A stretch of 64,000 nucleotides of DNA from contig CP099846.1 of the NCBI GenBank assembly GCA_030062745.1, positions 7,685,432-7,749,431 on the forward strand. The letters are read 5' to 3'. The position numbers and the translations under genes are program-made. Source of the DNA: Capitulum mitella (taxonomy: Eukaryota; Arthropoda; Thecostraca; Pollicipedomorpha; Pollicipedidae). Below are positions 44,740-56,379 of the stretch, piece after piece; the stretch's first letter is position 1; every line of letters begins with the position of its first letter. Under the pieces are notes generated by a model, which searched no databases, was not told the DNA's origin, and saw only the letters and a list, made by a program, of their open reading frames with translations.

Positions 44740-47010
44740 CTGTCGGCAGCAGTGTGGCTTAGGTGGGAATGATACTTCAACCCTCTTTGTGGTCTCGGGG
44801 TTCTGGCGACGATGCTATTCGACGACTTGCAGCAGGTACTGCTTTTGCCCTTCATCCTTCGTCAGTACCTTATTGTATACTTGGATAAGAGCCACAGCTC
44901 GTTCGGCGAAGTCGCTAACTACCGCGATCCCGCACAGGACTTCCTTAGCGTTCTTGGAGCCAGGTGCTGTCTCCCGATCAGCGGGATCGGCGGCAAGGAA
45001 GTCCATGTTGATGCCGTAGGCTTGCAGGTTGGCCACCGACTTTGCGGTAATGAAGTCGACGATGATCTTCCTGAGACGAGAACCTCCTTTGCTGCGAGAT
45101 CCACCCGCGCTCGCTGTGAGACCTCTCCGATCCCTGTTCCTGGAATGACGCGATCCTCTTCCTCTTCATCTCACATGGCACGCCCTCGTCGAAGAACAAC
45201 ACACCAGCCAGTTCTTCGCTGGGATACCATAATAGGTGATTGTTATGATAAATTATATGTTATATATAATGTTATAATAGATAATAGGTGATTGGCAAAG
45301 TCCCCATCGAGATCTCAGCATTCAAATCAGGCTTTGCAGAACGGCCAGGTCGTGCACGGGAGCGTTGACCGCCGATGAAGAGCAGAACCATGCACTGACG
45401 TACAGAACAACCATGAAAGAGACGAAGTGCTTGAGTGCTCCCAATTCACTGAGAGTCACGGAGAACTGATGGCAAAACAAGAAGAACTTGATCCCGCAGA
45501 TTATGCGCCCCATCCATCTGGCACTTTGGAGAGCACCGGGTTGGGGAACTTGATTCCCCGTGGAGGCTCTTGACCAAAGGGGATGATCGAGACCTCAAAG
45601 AACTCACGATAATCATCGCTAGGCTGGATTTCGGCGAGCTTCTCACGGCAGAAGGCGACGACACGACCCTTGGAGGAGAAAACGTCTCGGCCACTGCTGG
45701 CTCCAGGTCTTCATACATCATGGGTTCAAACTTGTTCCAGTCAATGAGCCTCCATCTCTTCTTGAAGCGCTTGAACAAGGAGATTCCGGTCCCGAGGACG
45801 GACCGAAGCGCGTGGAGAAAGCCGCCTTTGCCACCAGTTCGAAGATATGATGACGACAAGCGACGTGAATAGGCTGTCACTCAAGCTTCTGTTGAAGAAG
45901 CGTGCTTGCTCCCACAACTTGTCCAGTATTGCTGGAGGTGGTGTCGAAGCTCATGCCGACGACCTTGTCCGAAACCTCCCAGTCTTCCAGACAATGCGCG
46001 ACAACGTCAGCTGGCGTTGCTCCGGCTCTACTTGCAAACTTCGGAACACCGCCGAAGAGCTTGGCGGCATTTCTTGGACCGGTTAAAATGACAGGGAGTC
46101 GATCCACCTTTTCCTTTCCATCGTTATGTAACAGTTTTCCGTCCCAGTGGACCACCAGGTTGAGTGGCACGGAGAAAGAATGCTAGATTTCGTCCGCAAT
46201 GGCTTTCCTCTGCGATCTACGTGCCCGCCTGGCCGAGCTTCTGTGATCGCCAGTTCAGAGGAGTCGTGGCCGAGGGCCGAAGCCGTCGCCGATAGGAAAT
46301 GAATTGCAGAGCGATCATTGAGTTTGGTCCGATCGAAGGCTGTTGCCTGATCAGGAGTGGCGATGTTCTTGGCTCTCCTGCAGGGCCGCTTGGAAGGCAT
46401 GGTCAAGGGTTGCGGGTCATCCTGATATGTCAGTTGTGTGTTGTCGGTAGACGAGTATTCCAACTGGGCAGTTGCCTCCTGCTCGGTCTGCTGTTTAGTC
46501 TAACGGCGGGCCCTTTAAAGCTTCGGCCTACTGTTGTCGTTGAAGAGCTCGCTCCTCCTTCTCAGAAGGGAACTTATCGAATACCACGATGACGCCTCGG
46601 CGACCTGGCTCCATTTGGGCCTGGAGAATGTCTTTATTCTCTTGGTTTTGATGGTCTTAATGGTGCCGACAAGGGCAAGGTCAAAAAGGTTTTTGAGGTT
46701 GTCGATTATTCTTCTTGTCAATTTCCGGGGTGGACCTCCAGAATTTGCCTTTGATGACAGTTGGTACTGGTCAAGCTTTCTGTTGAGCTTCTTTATGACG
46801 TTCCGCTCCGGTGCAGTGAGAATACGGGCTTTGTTCCACACCTTCATCATTTTGCGGACGATCTGTGTTTTGACCCACCTCTGGGTAAGTCTATCCACAT
46901 GGTGGGACTGAAAATATTGCTGCAGCACTTCTCCCCGCGAAGGCAGTTCTGAGCACCGGTCAACCAAAGTTCGGCTTTTTTTCTCGTGGTGCAGCCATAG
47001 TGGCACAGAC
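44740..47010 (-). mobile_element. Degraded transposase-like gene of an abundant, unclassified arthropod family
   Basis: Several frames on one strand together resemble a repeated uncharacterised protein family I recall from arthropod genomes. Pieces in order: EVLQQYFQSHHVDRL with KKLNRKLDQYQ (46.9-46.75 kb); LFDLALVGTIK; DQATAFDRTKLNDRSAIHFL (46.4 kb); LVVHWDGKLL-KEKVDRLPVI and MSFDTTSSNTG (46.15-45.9 kb); LFKRFKKRWRLIDW (45.75 kb); MGRIICGIKFFLFCHQFSVT (45.5 kb); ELAGVLFFDEGVPCEMKRK; FAERAVALIQVYNKVLTKDE (44.9 kb) to a natural-looking end at ~44790. It is broken by multiple changes. The DTTSSNTG motif hints at an RNase H-like transposase core, but I cannot assign a superfamily. Terminal repeats were not found. 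Confidence 0.7.
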
Positions 47011-48860
47011 TTCCGTTATAAAAGGTACTTTCTGCATTGACGCAGGTGGTCCTTAAATTTACTGACGTCTAAGAACGCGCGGGAAATTGCCACACCGGCT
47101 CCGTGGGTTACCGTGGCATGGCAGGGTGTCGTACTTCAGATATATAAGTCAGTCTGCAAACGATGGCCAGAATACTGACGAGATGTTGCGGCAGCTTCGA
47201 TTCTTTCCTAAATGAGGCAGTAGGCTGCCTGTTCGGGATAGTTTCTGTTGGTCTAATGTATCCCCAAAATACAGTTTCTCACCGAATTTTGGTCATATGT
47301 TTTTCAACACTGCGCAAAAGTGCAAAAGCTGTCCCAACACAGGCAGAACAAACTGCTCCATTTCCAGATTATCGGCTCCAAAATAAAAATCATCTCAAAT
47401 TGAAGTATTCGCCTTAGCCCCGCCTCAGTGAGATATCATCAACACTCGTCATTATCTGCAGTCTGAGCTATGCCATGTTCGTGAAGCAGATGAAGCATGC
47501 TCATAGGATGCACAAACCCATGCACAAGGGCAGCAAGAGTGACGGTTTCAATATATGACTGATTAATTTTCTGTTTTCATCGCGTAAAACTCGGGTTTAA
47601 CCGCCTAGTTCAATGAAGTTCTACCACTTACATACTGGGATTTTAGCAGGGCGTTCGGATCAGGATGATTGGTGATGACTACAGCACTGCTGGACTGTTG
47701 CCGCGTTCATATCAACATTATCCCACCACAGCGAAACCGCCCTGCCCACCAGCTCACCCTTCAGTTTTCTTGAGCTTGAACACATCAGAGATGGTCATCA
47801 TCATTTTTAACGTGCTTACGATGCAATGAAACGCCTTGGCCGCCCACCAGACAATCGCGGCATCGGGTGCCGGGGTACTAATTACGAAACACGCTCGCCA
47901 GCAGTCATTAGGTGTGCCTGCAATACGTATTATAAAGTGATGGTTCTAAGTGTGCTCCCACATTACTCAATGATTCACACATCCTTCGCTGATAAGAAGC
48001 TGCTTCGCGAGACTTTCATGCGCAGCGCTTTATGGAATACTCTCCTGGTTACGCTAGTACACCTGGCCGTTTTTTTTTCTTTGCATGGGCAAAGGCTCTT
48101 GACTGGGGGGGCAAAGTGCCCGACTGGGGGGGCATTTGCCCCCCCAGTTAACATGTTAAAATAGGCCCTGGTCTTTACCCTAACGCTTTAAACCATACCA
48201 TATGTTGGGTTTGACCTGTCCTAGTCTGATCCGATTTGGCTACGCAATTTGAGGCACGGTGTTAGTCTTCGCGGACACAAGAAACCGTAGTGTGCCCCGA
48301 CTGAAACGTCGCGAAAAATTCCTGTAAACCGCTGTTACTTTAAGGATTGTTTCCACTCGTGGACCCAGACGGCAAGGCTACGGACAAGTTTTCGTTCAGC
48401 AAACCTGACCTAAACCAAAATTATGATTTCTCGTGGAATTTTGGCTACTTTATTTCACTATATTCAAAGTAACTGATAATGTAAATGAACATTAATGAAC
48501 AGGGTTTCCATTTCCATATGGTGCTTGCTACGTTTATCATTTTCATGCTTGTAGAATTGGGGCAAGTTTTGGCAGGGAAAAATAAATTCATCAAACCTTA
48601 AAATGTGGCACTGATAACATATTCAAAGCGTTTTGGTTTATAGAGCAAGAAAACATGAACGACTGAAGATACTGATGTGGAATTCTAAACCAATAATTTT
48701 CTGTGGTATAGAATTCTATATCAATGATTCCCGCCAGTATGGAAGCTCCTTACCAAAGGTGCACATTGTCACGTCCCTGTTCATTTTTGGTCGCTGCCCA
48801 CAGGAACATATACAAGGCTCCGCGAATAATCACGATCCAGGAAAGTCGAGGTGCCGTAGG
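47011..48860. other. Unrecognised intergenic DNA
   Basis: No gene supported. 48095-48150 has a GC-rich symmetrical patch (GACTGGGGGGGCA ... TGCCCCCCCAGTT) that may be an end of an old MITE. Confidence 0.35.
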
Positions 48861-49141
48861 CAGGGACGTAGCCAAGGCTGGGGGCCCTTGGGGCCATGGG
48901 CCCCCCTGAGCCGAACGTTCTACACTAGATATACGTCGATTTTGCACGAATACGAAATAGTATTCATATATATGTTGCAAAAACAAACATTATATGTTTT
49001 CCTGTGCGTTAAATATGAGGTAAGTTACATAAAATTGCGGCTTTTGCGTATACATTCCGTCATATGCCAATGGCATATGGCAAAATTTGACATCTGCCCC
49101 CCCCCCCCCGAGAAAAATCCTGTGTGTTCAGACACGTGCTT
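48861..49141. mobile_element. hAT-type MITE, second copy, inverted relative to the 10-kb copy
   Basis: Starts CAGGGACGTAGCCAAGG; shares the CATATG...CAAATTTTG-type core, the ATATATGTTGCAAAAACAAAC segment and a C-run with the 10048-10309 element in reverse orientation. Flanks GCCGTAGG and GCCGCAGG match at 7 of 8 positions, fitting an old 8-bp duplication; the right terminus is diverged. Confidence 0.72.
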
Positions 49142-49914
49142 GGCCGCAGGTGTCTGAACCGCCCCGGTATCTGATCGCCTCGCCCGTCCATACAACTGGT
49201 GCGTGACGCCCAACCTTAAAGGGGGCAATGCTCCACCTTCAACATGTGTTTTGCACAGGAATAGTCAAAAGCTATAACCTACAGTCCTAGTAGTCAACAT
49301 GAAACATGTGTTATTTCTTTAAACATTGCATTTCCAGAGGTTTAAACTGACCTCTGACGGGTTTCCCGTGGGTCCTATTCGGATGTGTCCTATTTCTCTT
49401 CAGCCGTTGCGTGTAGTCACAAGTTGACGCGAACAAACAAACGTTCATTGGGCTGTTCTGACCCGTGTTATGTGACATCGGCAGATGTTTATACGGAATA
49501 CGTATTTTGATAACGACAGTTATTGAAACTTCTAAGCATTCTTCAGAAAAGATCAGTAATGAAAAGCGATCAGCGACATTTCAAGACCAACGAAGTTCAC
49601 CTATGAAAAGTCGGCGATCTCCCTACAAGAGAGTTGGTTTTGACCCCACACCCGATTTCTCTGCAGTTCTGGAACGTCTCGGAACAGCTGAGTGAAACCT
49701 AGATACGGCGGCTGAGTTCTGTTCCATGCTGCATATTTTGGGGCCTATCCCGGCCTTGGGTCATGCCACGTCACAAGGGTCATTTTCAAAGGCAACGTCT
49801 GTGATCTCGCAGTTTTTCGTGCAAGCTAAGGCATGGCCTGTCGAATAAGAGGCCAAAGCTAGTAACCAGCAGAGCAATGCCTGTTTTTCTGGCAGCTTAA
49901 CCCGGATCCCTCCT

Positions 49915-50093
49915 CTCCTGAGCGCTGACAACCCGCCGGATCTTCCCTCTCCTGAAAGTACCGACAGTTCGGGTCCCGGCACTACCGACGTCCGGGTCCC
50001 CTCTCCTGACAGTAATGACAGTCCGGGTCCCCCTTTCCTGGCAATACCGACAGACCGGGACCCAGCAGTACCGACAGACTGGGTCCCCTCCTC
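49915..50093. repeat. ~33-bp minisatellite interrupted by a transposon
   Basis: Units of CCTCTCCTGACAGTAATGAC plus AGTCCGGGTCC. The array resumes at 52811-52885 on the other side of the 2.7-kb insertion. Confidence 0.88.
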
Positions 50094-52810
50094 CAGGGGC
50101 GTAACCAGGACTTCCGCCCGGGGGGGGGGGCAAATCGGATCAAGGGGCCCTCGTAACCAATGTGGGGCCCTCGCCAAGAGCGGATGGCGGATCCAGGATT
50201 TCGCCAAGGCTGGGGGAGGGGGCAGGTGGAGACGGGAGAAGGGTAAGCGCGGGGTCCCCATTTTTTGCCTTTCAGATAAAAAAAATGGTGTAATTTTGTT
50301 TTTTTGCCATATCAAGTGGCCAAAAAATTCAAATGCATTACCTTATTTCAGAAAATTCTGCGTTTTGTTCCCAAGGAAAGTGACCGAAATATGACAAAAA
50401 AGGCAGGATTTTAGGCGGTTCCGTCCCTCCATCCACCTGAAATGTGGTGTCTGTATCTGGTCCAGGAGCCCGCCTGTCCCCCCCCCCCCATCCCGTAGCT
50501 TCTGGGGATATTTTTGCAGCTTTGTTTAGGTTCCCTCTTGCAGTTACAGGGGAACTCTTGGTGGTCTCGGGCCGTCTGCCGTGCCAGGACCTTCTAGTTG
50601 GTCTCAGGTTCCTTTCACAGTTTCACGTGTCCCGCGGGACGTCTCAGGCGCTCCTTTGGGCAGTTTCAGGGGCACCTCAAACAGTCTCAGGGACCCGTCT
50701 GCCAGTTTCAGGGACGCTTAAGCCATCGTGGGTTCCCTCCTGTCGTTCCTGGGATGTTTTTGCTGTCTATGGAGCCCTTCGGGCACTAAAAAGGCCCTCT
50801 AGAAGTCTCTCTCTGCCGTGACAGAGGTGCCTCTGGCAACCCTCTAGGTCCTTTGGCCGTTTCAGGAACAGTCTGGACGTCTCAAGGTCTAGTAGTTTCA
50901 GGGGCCCCTCTGGTCGTCTCAGGGGCCGCTGTTGCTCGAGACTTCTAGTTAGCAGTCTCAAAGATCTCTCTCTAGCAGTCTCAGTGGGCCCCCTGTGGTC
51001 CTGGGTATCCATCTTATCGTCTCTGGGGAACATCTTTGCCATCTCAGGGGCCTTCTGGCAGTTACAAAAAAAAACTTTGGCAATATCACGGCCCCTGTGC
51101 AGTGTCATAGGCCCTCTGAACGTCTCCGGTGGTCCCCATGGCTGTATCAGGGGTCTTCCTCTGTTACATGAGGTATATCTGGCACTCTTTTAGGGCCCCT
51201 CTAGCCGTAACAAGGGGCTTTTGTTGACGCCTTAGGGGCTGCACTGGCAGTCTCAGTGGGACTTTGCATGTACCAGGAGTCCGCTCATTACACTCGGGAC
51301 CCTCTGGCCGTCCAGCGCCCCCATAAAACCCAAATGCCGTCTCAGAGGCCCTCCTATTGTCTTTGCGTATTAGTGCCCTGCGATCTTTTTGGCGGTCTCA
51401 GGGGTCATCTGCGGTTTACGGGCCCATCTTGCCGTCTCAGAAACCACCTGACCTTCCCGGGGGCCCTTGACAGAATCAAGAACCCCTCAAGGTTTCAAAA
51501 AGGCCAGTGTAGCCCATTTGTGGCTCCTCTCGAGGCTGAGAAGGTCACTGACGAATTCCCCGTTCGGGGGTCCCTCTGGCTGGGCAGGGTCTCCTTATGC
51601 CGAGCTAGGCACCCTGTTAAGTTTTTTTCCGTCTCAGGTGCCACTCAGGCAATTTTAGCGGTCTCATGGACCCTTTGCCGTGTTGAGATCCCTTGCGACT
51701 CAAGGGGCCCTTGAAGAGTTTCAAGGGCCCTTCTTTCCATCTTAGGGGCCATCTTACCGTGTCAGGGTCTCATTAACCCTCCCGGAGGCCCTCTGACTAT
51801 ATCAAGAGCCTTGACCTTTTCACTCACAGGGACCCCCTGGGGACTCAGTCCTCATTTTGGCCGTCTCAGGGGCCCAATGAGCCATCTGACGGTCTCAGGG
51901 ACACTCTGCCGTGTAAGGGCCCTGTTGTGGTCTTGGGGCCCTTTGGGAGCTTCAGGGGTCTTCTATGCGTCTCAGAGGTCATCTAACCTTCCAGGAGGCC
52001 TCCCTGACTGCATCAGAAGCCCTTCAGGTTCTTATAAAGGCCCACGAAGCTCATAAAGGGCCCCTTCGGGGCCTCTTTTAAGTCTGGCAGGGGCCCCTTC
52101 TCAGGCCTCAGCGGGGAGGGGCGATCGCCCCAATTGTTCCCCCTTTGGATCCGCGCCTGGCCCTCGTAATCATTGGGGTCCCCATGTGGTTAAAATTACT
52201 GTCGGTTAGTAAAGGGGCCCTACTGAAGTGTAAAGGGGGCCCATGTTCGCATGTAAAGACATTTGCGGGTGCCTCTTACGGGTTGGCAGGGAGAGGGGAC
52301 CCCTGAATGATCGTTTAGGGGCCCCTGTTGGCCAGGGGGTCACTGTCTGTCTGCAGAAGGCACGTTATCCGCCTGCAAAGGGCTCCTGTCGACCTCTGGA
52401 GGCAGGGGCAGGGGCCTTCTTCCAGACCGAAAGGAGGTCCCTTCAGAGGCTGACAGGAGCCCTTTATGGGCCGACAGAGGGCCCTCCCCAGACAAGTAGT
52501 TGAACTCCCTACAAGCCAGCAGGGGCCCCTTAACGCTCATTCAGACCACGGGCCTCCGTTCATAGCACACAAAGCCGTCTTGTATATTCAGAGTGCGTTT
52601 TCTTTAGGTTTGTAAGCCTTCTTTAATGCTAAAAATATTCTTGTTTTGCTTTAACTGTCTGTTTCGGACATTGCAAGACGCTCTGTGGGGGCATCACGCT
52701 ATCCAAAGAACTAGGGCCTTCGGCCCCAGGGCGCCCGCTCGGCCTCCAGGGAGCCCCGCTTGGCCTCCAGGGGGGCCATGGTCCCTTAGGCCCCCTTGGC
52801 TACGCCACTG
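50094..52810. mobile_element. Outer hAT-like non-autonomous element (2.7 kb, includes a nested element)
   Basis: Left end CAGGGGCGTAACCAGGA; right end read inward CAGTGGCGTAGCCAAGG. Flanked by CCCTCCTC and CCCTCTCC, an imperfect 8-bp duplication, and inserted into the CCTCTCCTGACAG minisatellite. Without the nested element its own sequence is about 0.7 kb of G/C-run-rich DNA with GGGGCCC motifs. No transposase. Confidence 0.75.
50175..52159. mobile_element. Inner hAT-like element (2.0 kb) filled with degenerate ~30-bp repeats
   Basis: Ends CAAGAGCGGATGGCGGATCC and, inward from the right, CAGGCGCGGATCCAAAG. Flanked by GCCCTCGC (50167-50174) and GCCCTCGT (52160-52167). Removing it rejoins the host repeat GGGGCCCTCGTAA. 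The inside (about 50450-52080) is dozens of diverged units of the CTCAGGGGCCCCTCTGGCCG type. No coding region. Confidence 0.78.
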
Positions 52811-53300
52811 CCCTCTCCTGACAGTAATGACAGTCCGGGTCCCCCCTCTCCTGACAGTACCGACAGTATGAGTCTCCTCCCTACCTGTTTCGTGCACGGC
52901 TGCTCCCTCCCTGCCCCCCTCCGTTAGCCGAGGCAAGGTCACCAGGAGGCCGGATTGGCGGGTACGCGTCATAACAGAGCCAGGACGGGACGCTCTGCCG
53001 CTGCTGCGGAGCTGCGGCCGAGCTTCGAGCCCAGCCGCCGACAGCTGAGCAGACCACCCTTCACTGCTGCGACCCAGCACCCTCAGACGGTGACCACCCT
53101 CCGAGTCTGCCTGAGCCGTCAGACCAGCATTGGGAGGCGGCCGTCCCGGGTCTGGCAGGCCCAGTAGTGCCGGCCGCAGGAATGCCGTCACTGTAGGCTG
53201 CCCGGGGCCGAGTGTCCAGCAGCGGCCTCGGAGAGCTCCCCTCCCCCCCCTCCCAGTGGACGTTCATCAAGCCGGCCGCAGACGCCGCGGGGGCGTGGCC
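52811..53300. other. GC-rich stretch after the nested elements
   Basis: The remaining minisatellite copies run to ~52885, followed by CpG-rich DNA with several frames open on both strands but no recognisable domain. Confidence 0.4.
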
Positions 53301-53342
53301 GGGGAGAGAGCGGGGCGTGGCCGGGGAGAGAGCGGGGCGTGC
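53288..53342. repeat. ~25-bp tandem duplication
   Basis: GCGTGGCCGGGGAGAGAGCG occurs twice in tandem, with a third partial GGGCGTG. Confidence 0.85.
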
Positions 53343-53788
53343 TGAGACAGGTGGGCGCCAGGACCGCTCGACTCCCGGCCGCAGTCGGCCGCGAGAGGGC
53401 GCAGCGAGTCGGTCGGCCCACCGCGGCGCCGGATCCTCTCCCGGCCAGCGGGGTCCAGCAGCGGCGCACGGCAGCTCTGCCTGTAACCCGGGCCCTCTCC
53501 TGGTCCGGCGGACGGCGCTGACGGTTGGAAGGACCGCCGGCTCCTTATTCCTGCTTCACTCCTTGCCCGGTGGCCGGCGCTGGCCGTCTGAGGGACTGCT
53601 GGCCGCTGACCCCTGCTCCGGCGGAGGATGGGGTCACCTGGAAACTGGTCCGACCGGCCTCAGCTCGAGCCGGGCTGACCGGGCCGCCAGCGGGAGCGTC
53701 TTCCAGTCGGCAGCGGCAGTCGACCCCTGAACACCACATTCTGCCAGCTTAGAGCCGCGCGGGATTTACTTTCGTCTTGTCTGTGATG

Positions 53789-53946
53789 GATGTAAACATG
53801 GCCGGAGCTCCTGCGGACGGGGAGGGTCTAGACACCACTTTGCGGGCGCGGACACGCACCACGAAGCCGGGCAATGCCCAGGAGGGGACGTCGCAGCATG
53901 GACCGAGCGGACGGGGCCGTGCCCCCGGGCGGTCGGCTCTTCGCAG
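53789..53946 (+). CDS. Possible first exon of an unrecognised gene
   Basis: Open from ATGGATGTAAACATGGCCGG to a CAG|GTCACC donor, encoding MDVNMAGAPADGEGLD then ARTRTTKPGNAQEG. It sits at the edge of a CpG-rich block, as a first exon would. No homologue recognised and no second exon found, so this is speculative. Confidence 0.25.
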
Positions 53947-54402
53947 GTCACCCAGCGGTGTCGATTTGTACGCTCTTCGAGGGGTTATACTCCACTCGTC
54001 CAGTTTGGGTTTGGACTCCTTCAAAATTGATTTCGGTCTCCCCAACACTCTCTGTCGGTTTTACCAAAGGAAATAGGCAACATTGTCGAAAATTACGGCC
54101 GCAGTGAACAGGAAACAAGCAGGAAGTTCTGTGGTCAAACGAGCGCACTGTTCAGGAGCGTCGTTATTTGCAGGCCTGATAGTACTAAGGGCCTAAAGAT
54201 ACTGATTTGAGCCCTTCCAATGTTCCTCTGAGCCTCATTTATAATGCATTTTTATATATACATTTAAAACGCAAATTTTAGCTCACAGTTGTATGTAAAA
54301 AAGGCAGCAATAATAAAAAATGGAACCAAAAATTATGAATTCCATGCAACAGAGTGGTATAACAGATATATAGATGCCGTATGTATCTGTCTGTCTATCG
54401 AT

Positions 54403-54508
<106 letters not shown>

Positions 54509-54629
54509 TTTTTTTTAGATAGGCAGATTGTTTAGTAGCGTGCCTATGTCATCATCCCGCATCATCCCGTAACACTTCGTTGTATCTCACATCATCAGAC
54601 ATACGGAAACACATCCACATTAGCAAAAA

Positions 54630-55887
54630 TAAATACATTCGTTGCGACGATTATCGGGTCCGTGGACTCATTTTTCAGAATACTCCTTTCTGTTTTCACG
54701 ATAATACAGTACCATTCGTATTCACGATAATACGGTACGGTATGCATCTCTGATATAGTTATATACAATCATGAACTTATGCTGAATTTGCTACAAATAT
54801 CAGTACACTGAGGGGACTATGACACGCTAGTTCCTTGGTTCCAGAGGCTGTCCATCAGACAAAAATTGAGAGTTTTGGAGGCTGTCCACATCAAAGAAAG
54901 AGACCCCATCATGAACGGACAAATGGATATGAGAGGTACCCTTTCTCTGCATGATGGACGCCCTCTGGAGCCAAGGCACTAGCGCATTATAGTCCCCTCA
55001 GTGTACTAATGTTTGAAGCATGTTCAGGATTCGTTCATGGTTGTATATACTATACTTTGGGAGTAGATTCTCATTAATGCAAGCTTGATTAAATATGACA
55101 GCGAGGTTAGTTGTGATAATTTTCTTCCTTAAGCTTTCTGTTCTTTGTACAAGTTTCCGCTTTTTTTCTTCCCGGCAGAAAACAGTCCTCCAAAATCGTG
55201 CAACGTTTCGTTCATTTTCCATGAACATCATCAGGCAAACATTCAACACATTACACATACGTACGGCATATCTAGCTAACAATGTGATTAAAATATCATA
55301 AATACGAGGAATCTCTGGGTAAGGGTCCGTTTCTCATCGCGATCGTTGGCTTTTAAAGAATTGACACAAAATTAACGGAACAGTGCTTTCGGCAAACAAT
55401 TCGAAAACGTATGATTCCTAAAATTTCGGACACTTCCGGTTCATTACGAACAAAAACATAACGTTACAAATCTGAACAGCCTCTCAGACTCTGGCTCCAA
55501 TCGGAGGTCCATCAAAGAGAGAGAGGGTACCCCGCGCGTTGATCTGGTTGCTGATAAAAGGATCGCAATCTCTGAAGTATACAGCTTCCAGTATTTTCAA
55601 TTTATTTTTCTTTTCTGAACTGCGAGTGAGCATGGCCGTCTGATTCAGGAAGGTTTCTCTAGTGATGGTGACATGGTGAACGTCTCCGAGATGTTCCATA
55701 CGTCCGCCGTCTTGAAGATGTCATTCTCCTCCCTAGGGTCGTGGTAGTACATAGCTATATAAGATTGATTGTGTATAACTATATCAGAGGTGCACATCGT
55801 TTTATCATGAATGCGAAGTGTAAATAACCATAATTTTCAGAAGTATTCTGAAATGAGCCCACTGACCCGATAATCGACACAACGAAT
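54630..55887. mobile_element. Penelope-like element remnant bounded by inverted ~140-bp repeats
   Basis: Boundaries 54630-54775 and 55750-55887 are reverse complements sharing CGATTATCGGGTC and CTCTGATATAGTTATA. Inside are minus-strand protein relics: an N-terminal-like piece (55000-55282, with IFNQACINENLLPKY) and a C-terminal-like piece (55484-55699, with VHHVTITRETF, LKILEAVY and RGTLSLFDG). These resemble Penelope-like proteins near the end of the endonuclease region. Broken; reverse transcriptase core missing. Inverted terminal repeats are known in this group. Confidence 0.6.
54806..55003. repeat. ~200-bp palindromic unit flanked by TA, containing a Penelope-like tail
   Basis: Both ends read CACTGAGGGGACTAT inward with arms of ~52 bp, flanked by TA. 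The plus strand encodes LRVLEAVHIKERDPIMNGQ and RGTLSLHDGRPLEP, matching the Penelope-like tail nearby. It could be a small TA-inserted element or a foldback derived from that retroelement's 3' end. Confidence 0.6.
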
Positions 55888-56260
55888 GTGCTTTTGCTAT
55901 TGTACTTATATTTTCGTATGTCTGGTGATGCTGCGAAATATAACGAAACGTTGCAGGATGATAATATAGACACACTACTGAACAGTCTGACTATCTCAGA
56001 AATGGTGGTGAGGAAACTAGAAAGCCAATCCAAAAAACAAATTAGCTACCAATATTCCGTCATATTTAATGAAACATGCATTGGGGAAAATGTGCTCCCA
56101 GCCTTCACGAATATTGATATAAATGTAATATGTAGTATGTATATATGTGTAATACCACTCTTTTGTACAAATTCCATGATTCTTATTTCACACATGGGGT
56201 CTATATACAATTTGCATTTGATGAATGATAATAAGAAAATAAAAATTGTCGTTCGTAAAA
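55888..56260 (+). mobile_element. Second Penelope-like N-terminal fragment, opposite orientation
   Basis: Includes KLESQSKKQISYQYSVIFNE then TCIGENVLPAFTN, similar to the 55.0-55.3 kb piece (IFNQACINENLLP). A broken remnant; the family call rests on the neighbouring C-terminal-like pieces. Confidence 0.5.
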
Positions 56261-56379
56261 GAAGTGGGCTAAATCCGCTGAGAAACCCACATTCGCGGGG
56301 AGGTAAGCTTGTCGATCCCTCGGCTCGGTCCCTTCAGCCATTTGCACGGGACGATACCCGTGAGGTGACGTGACCGGCT

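Noticed and set aside
54806-55003. Plain Tc1/mariner MITE (TA flank, inverted ends)
   Set aside because: Possible, but the interior and one arm encode a Penelope-like tail, so a retroelement-derived palindrome is at least as likely; TA flanks arise easily by chance.
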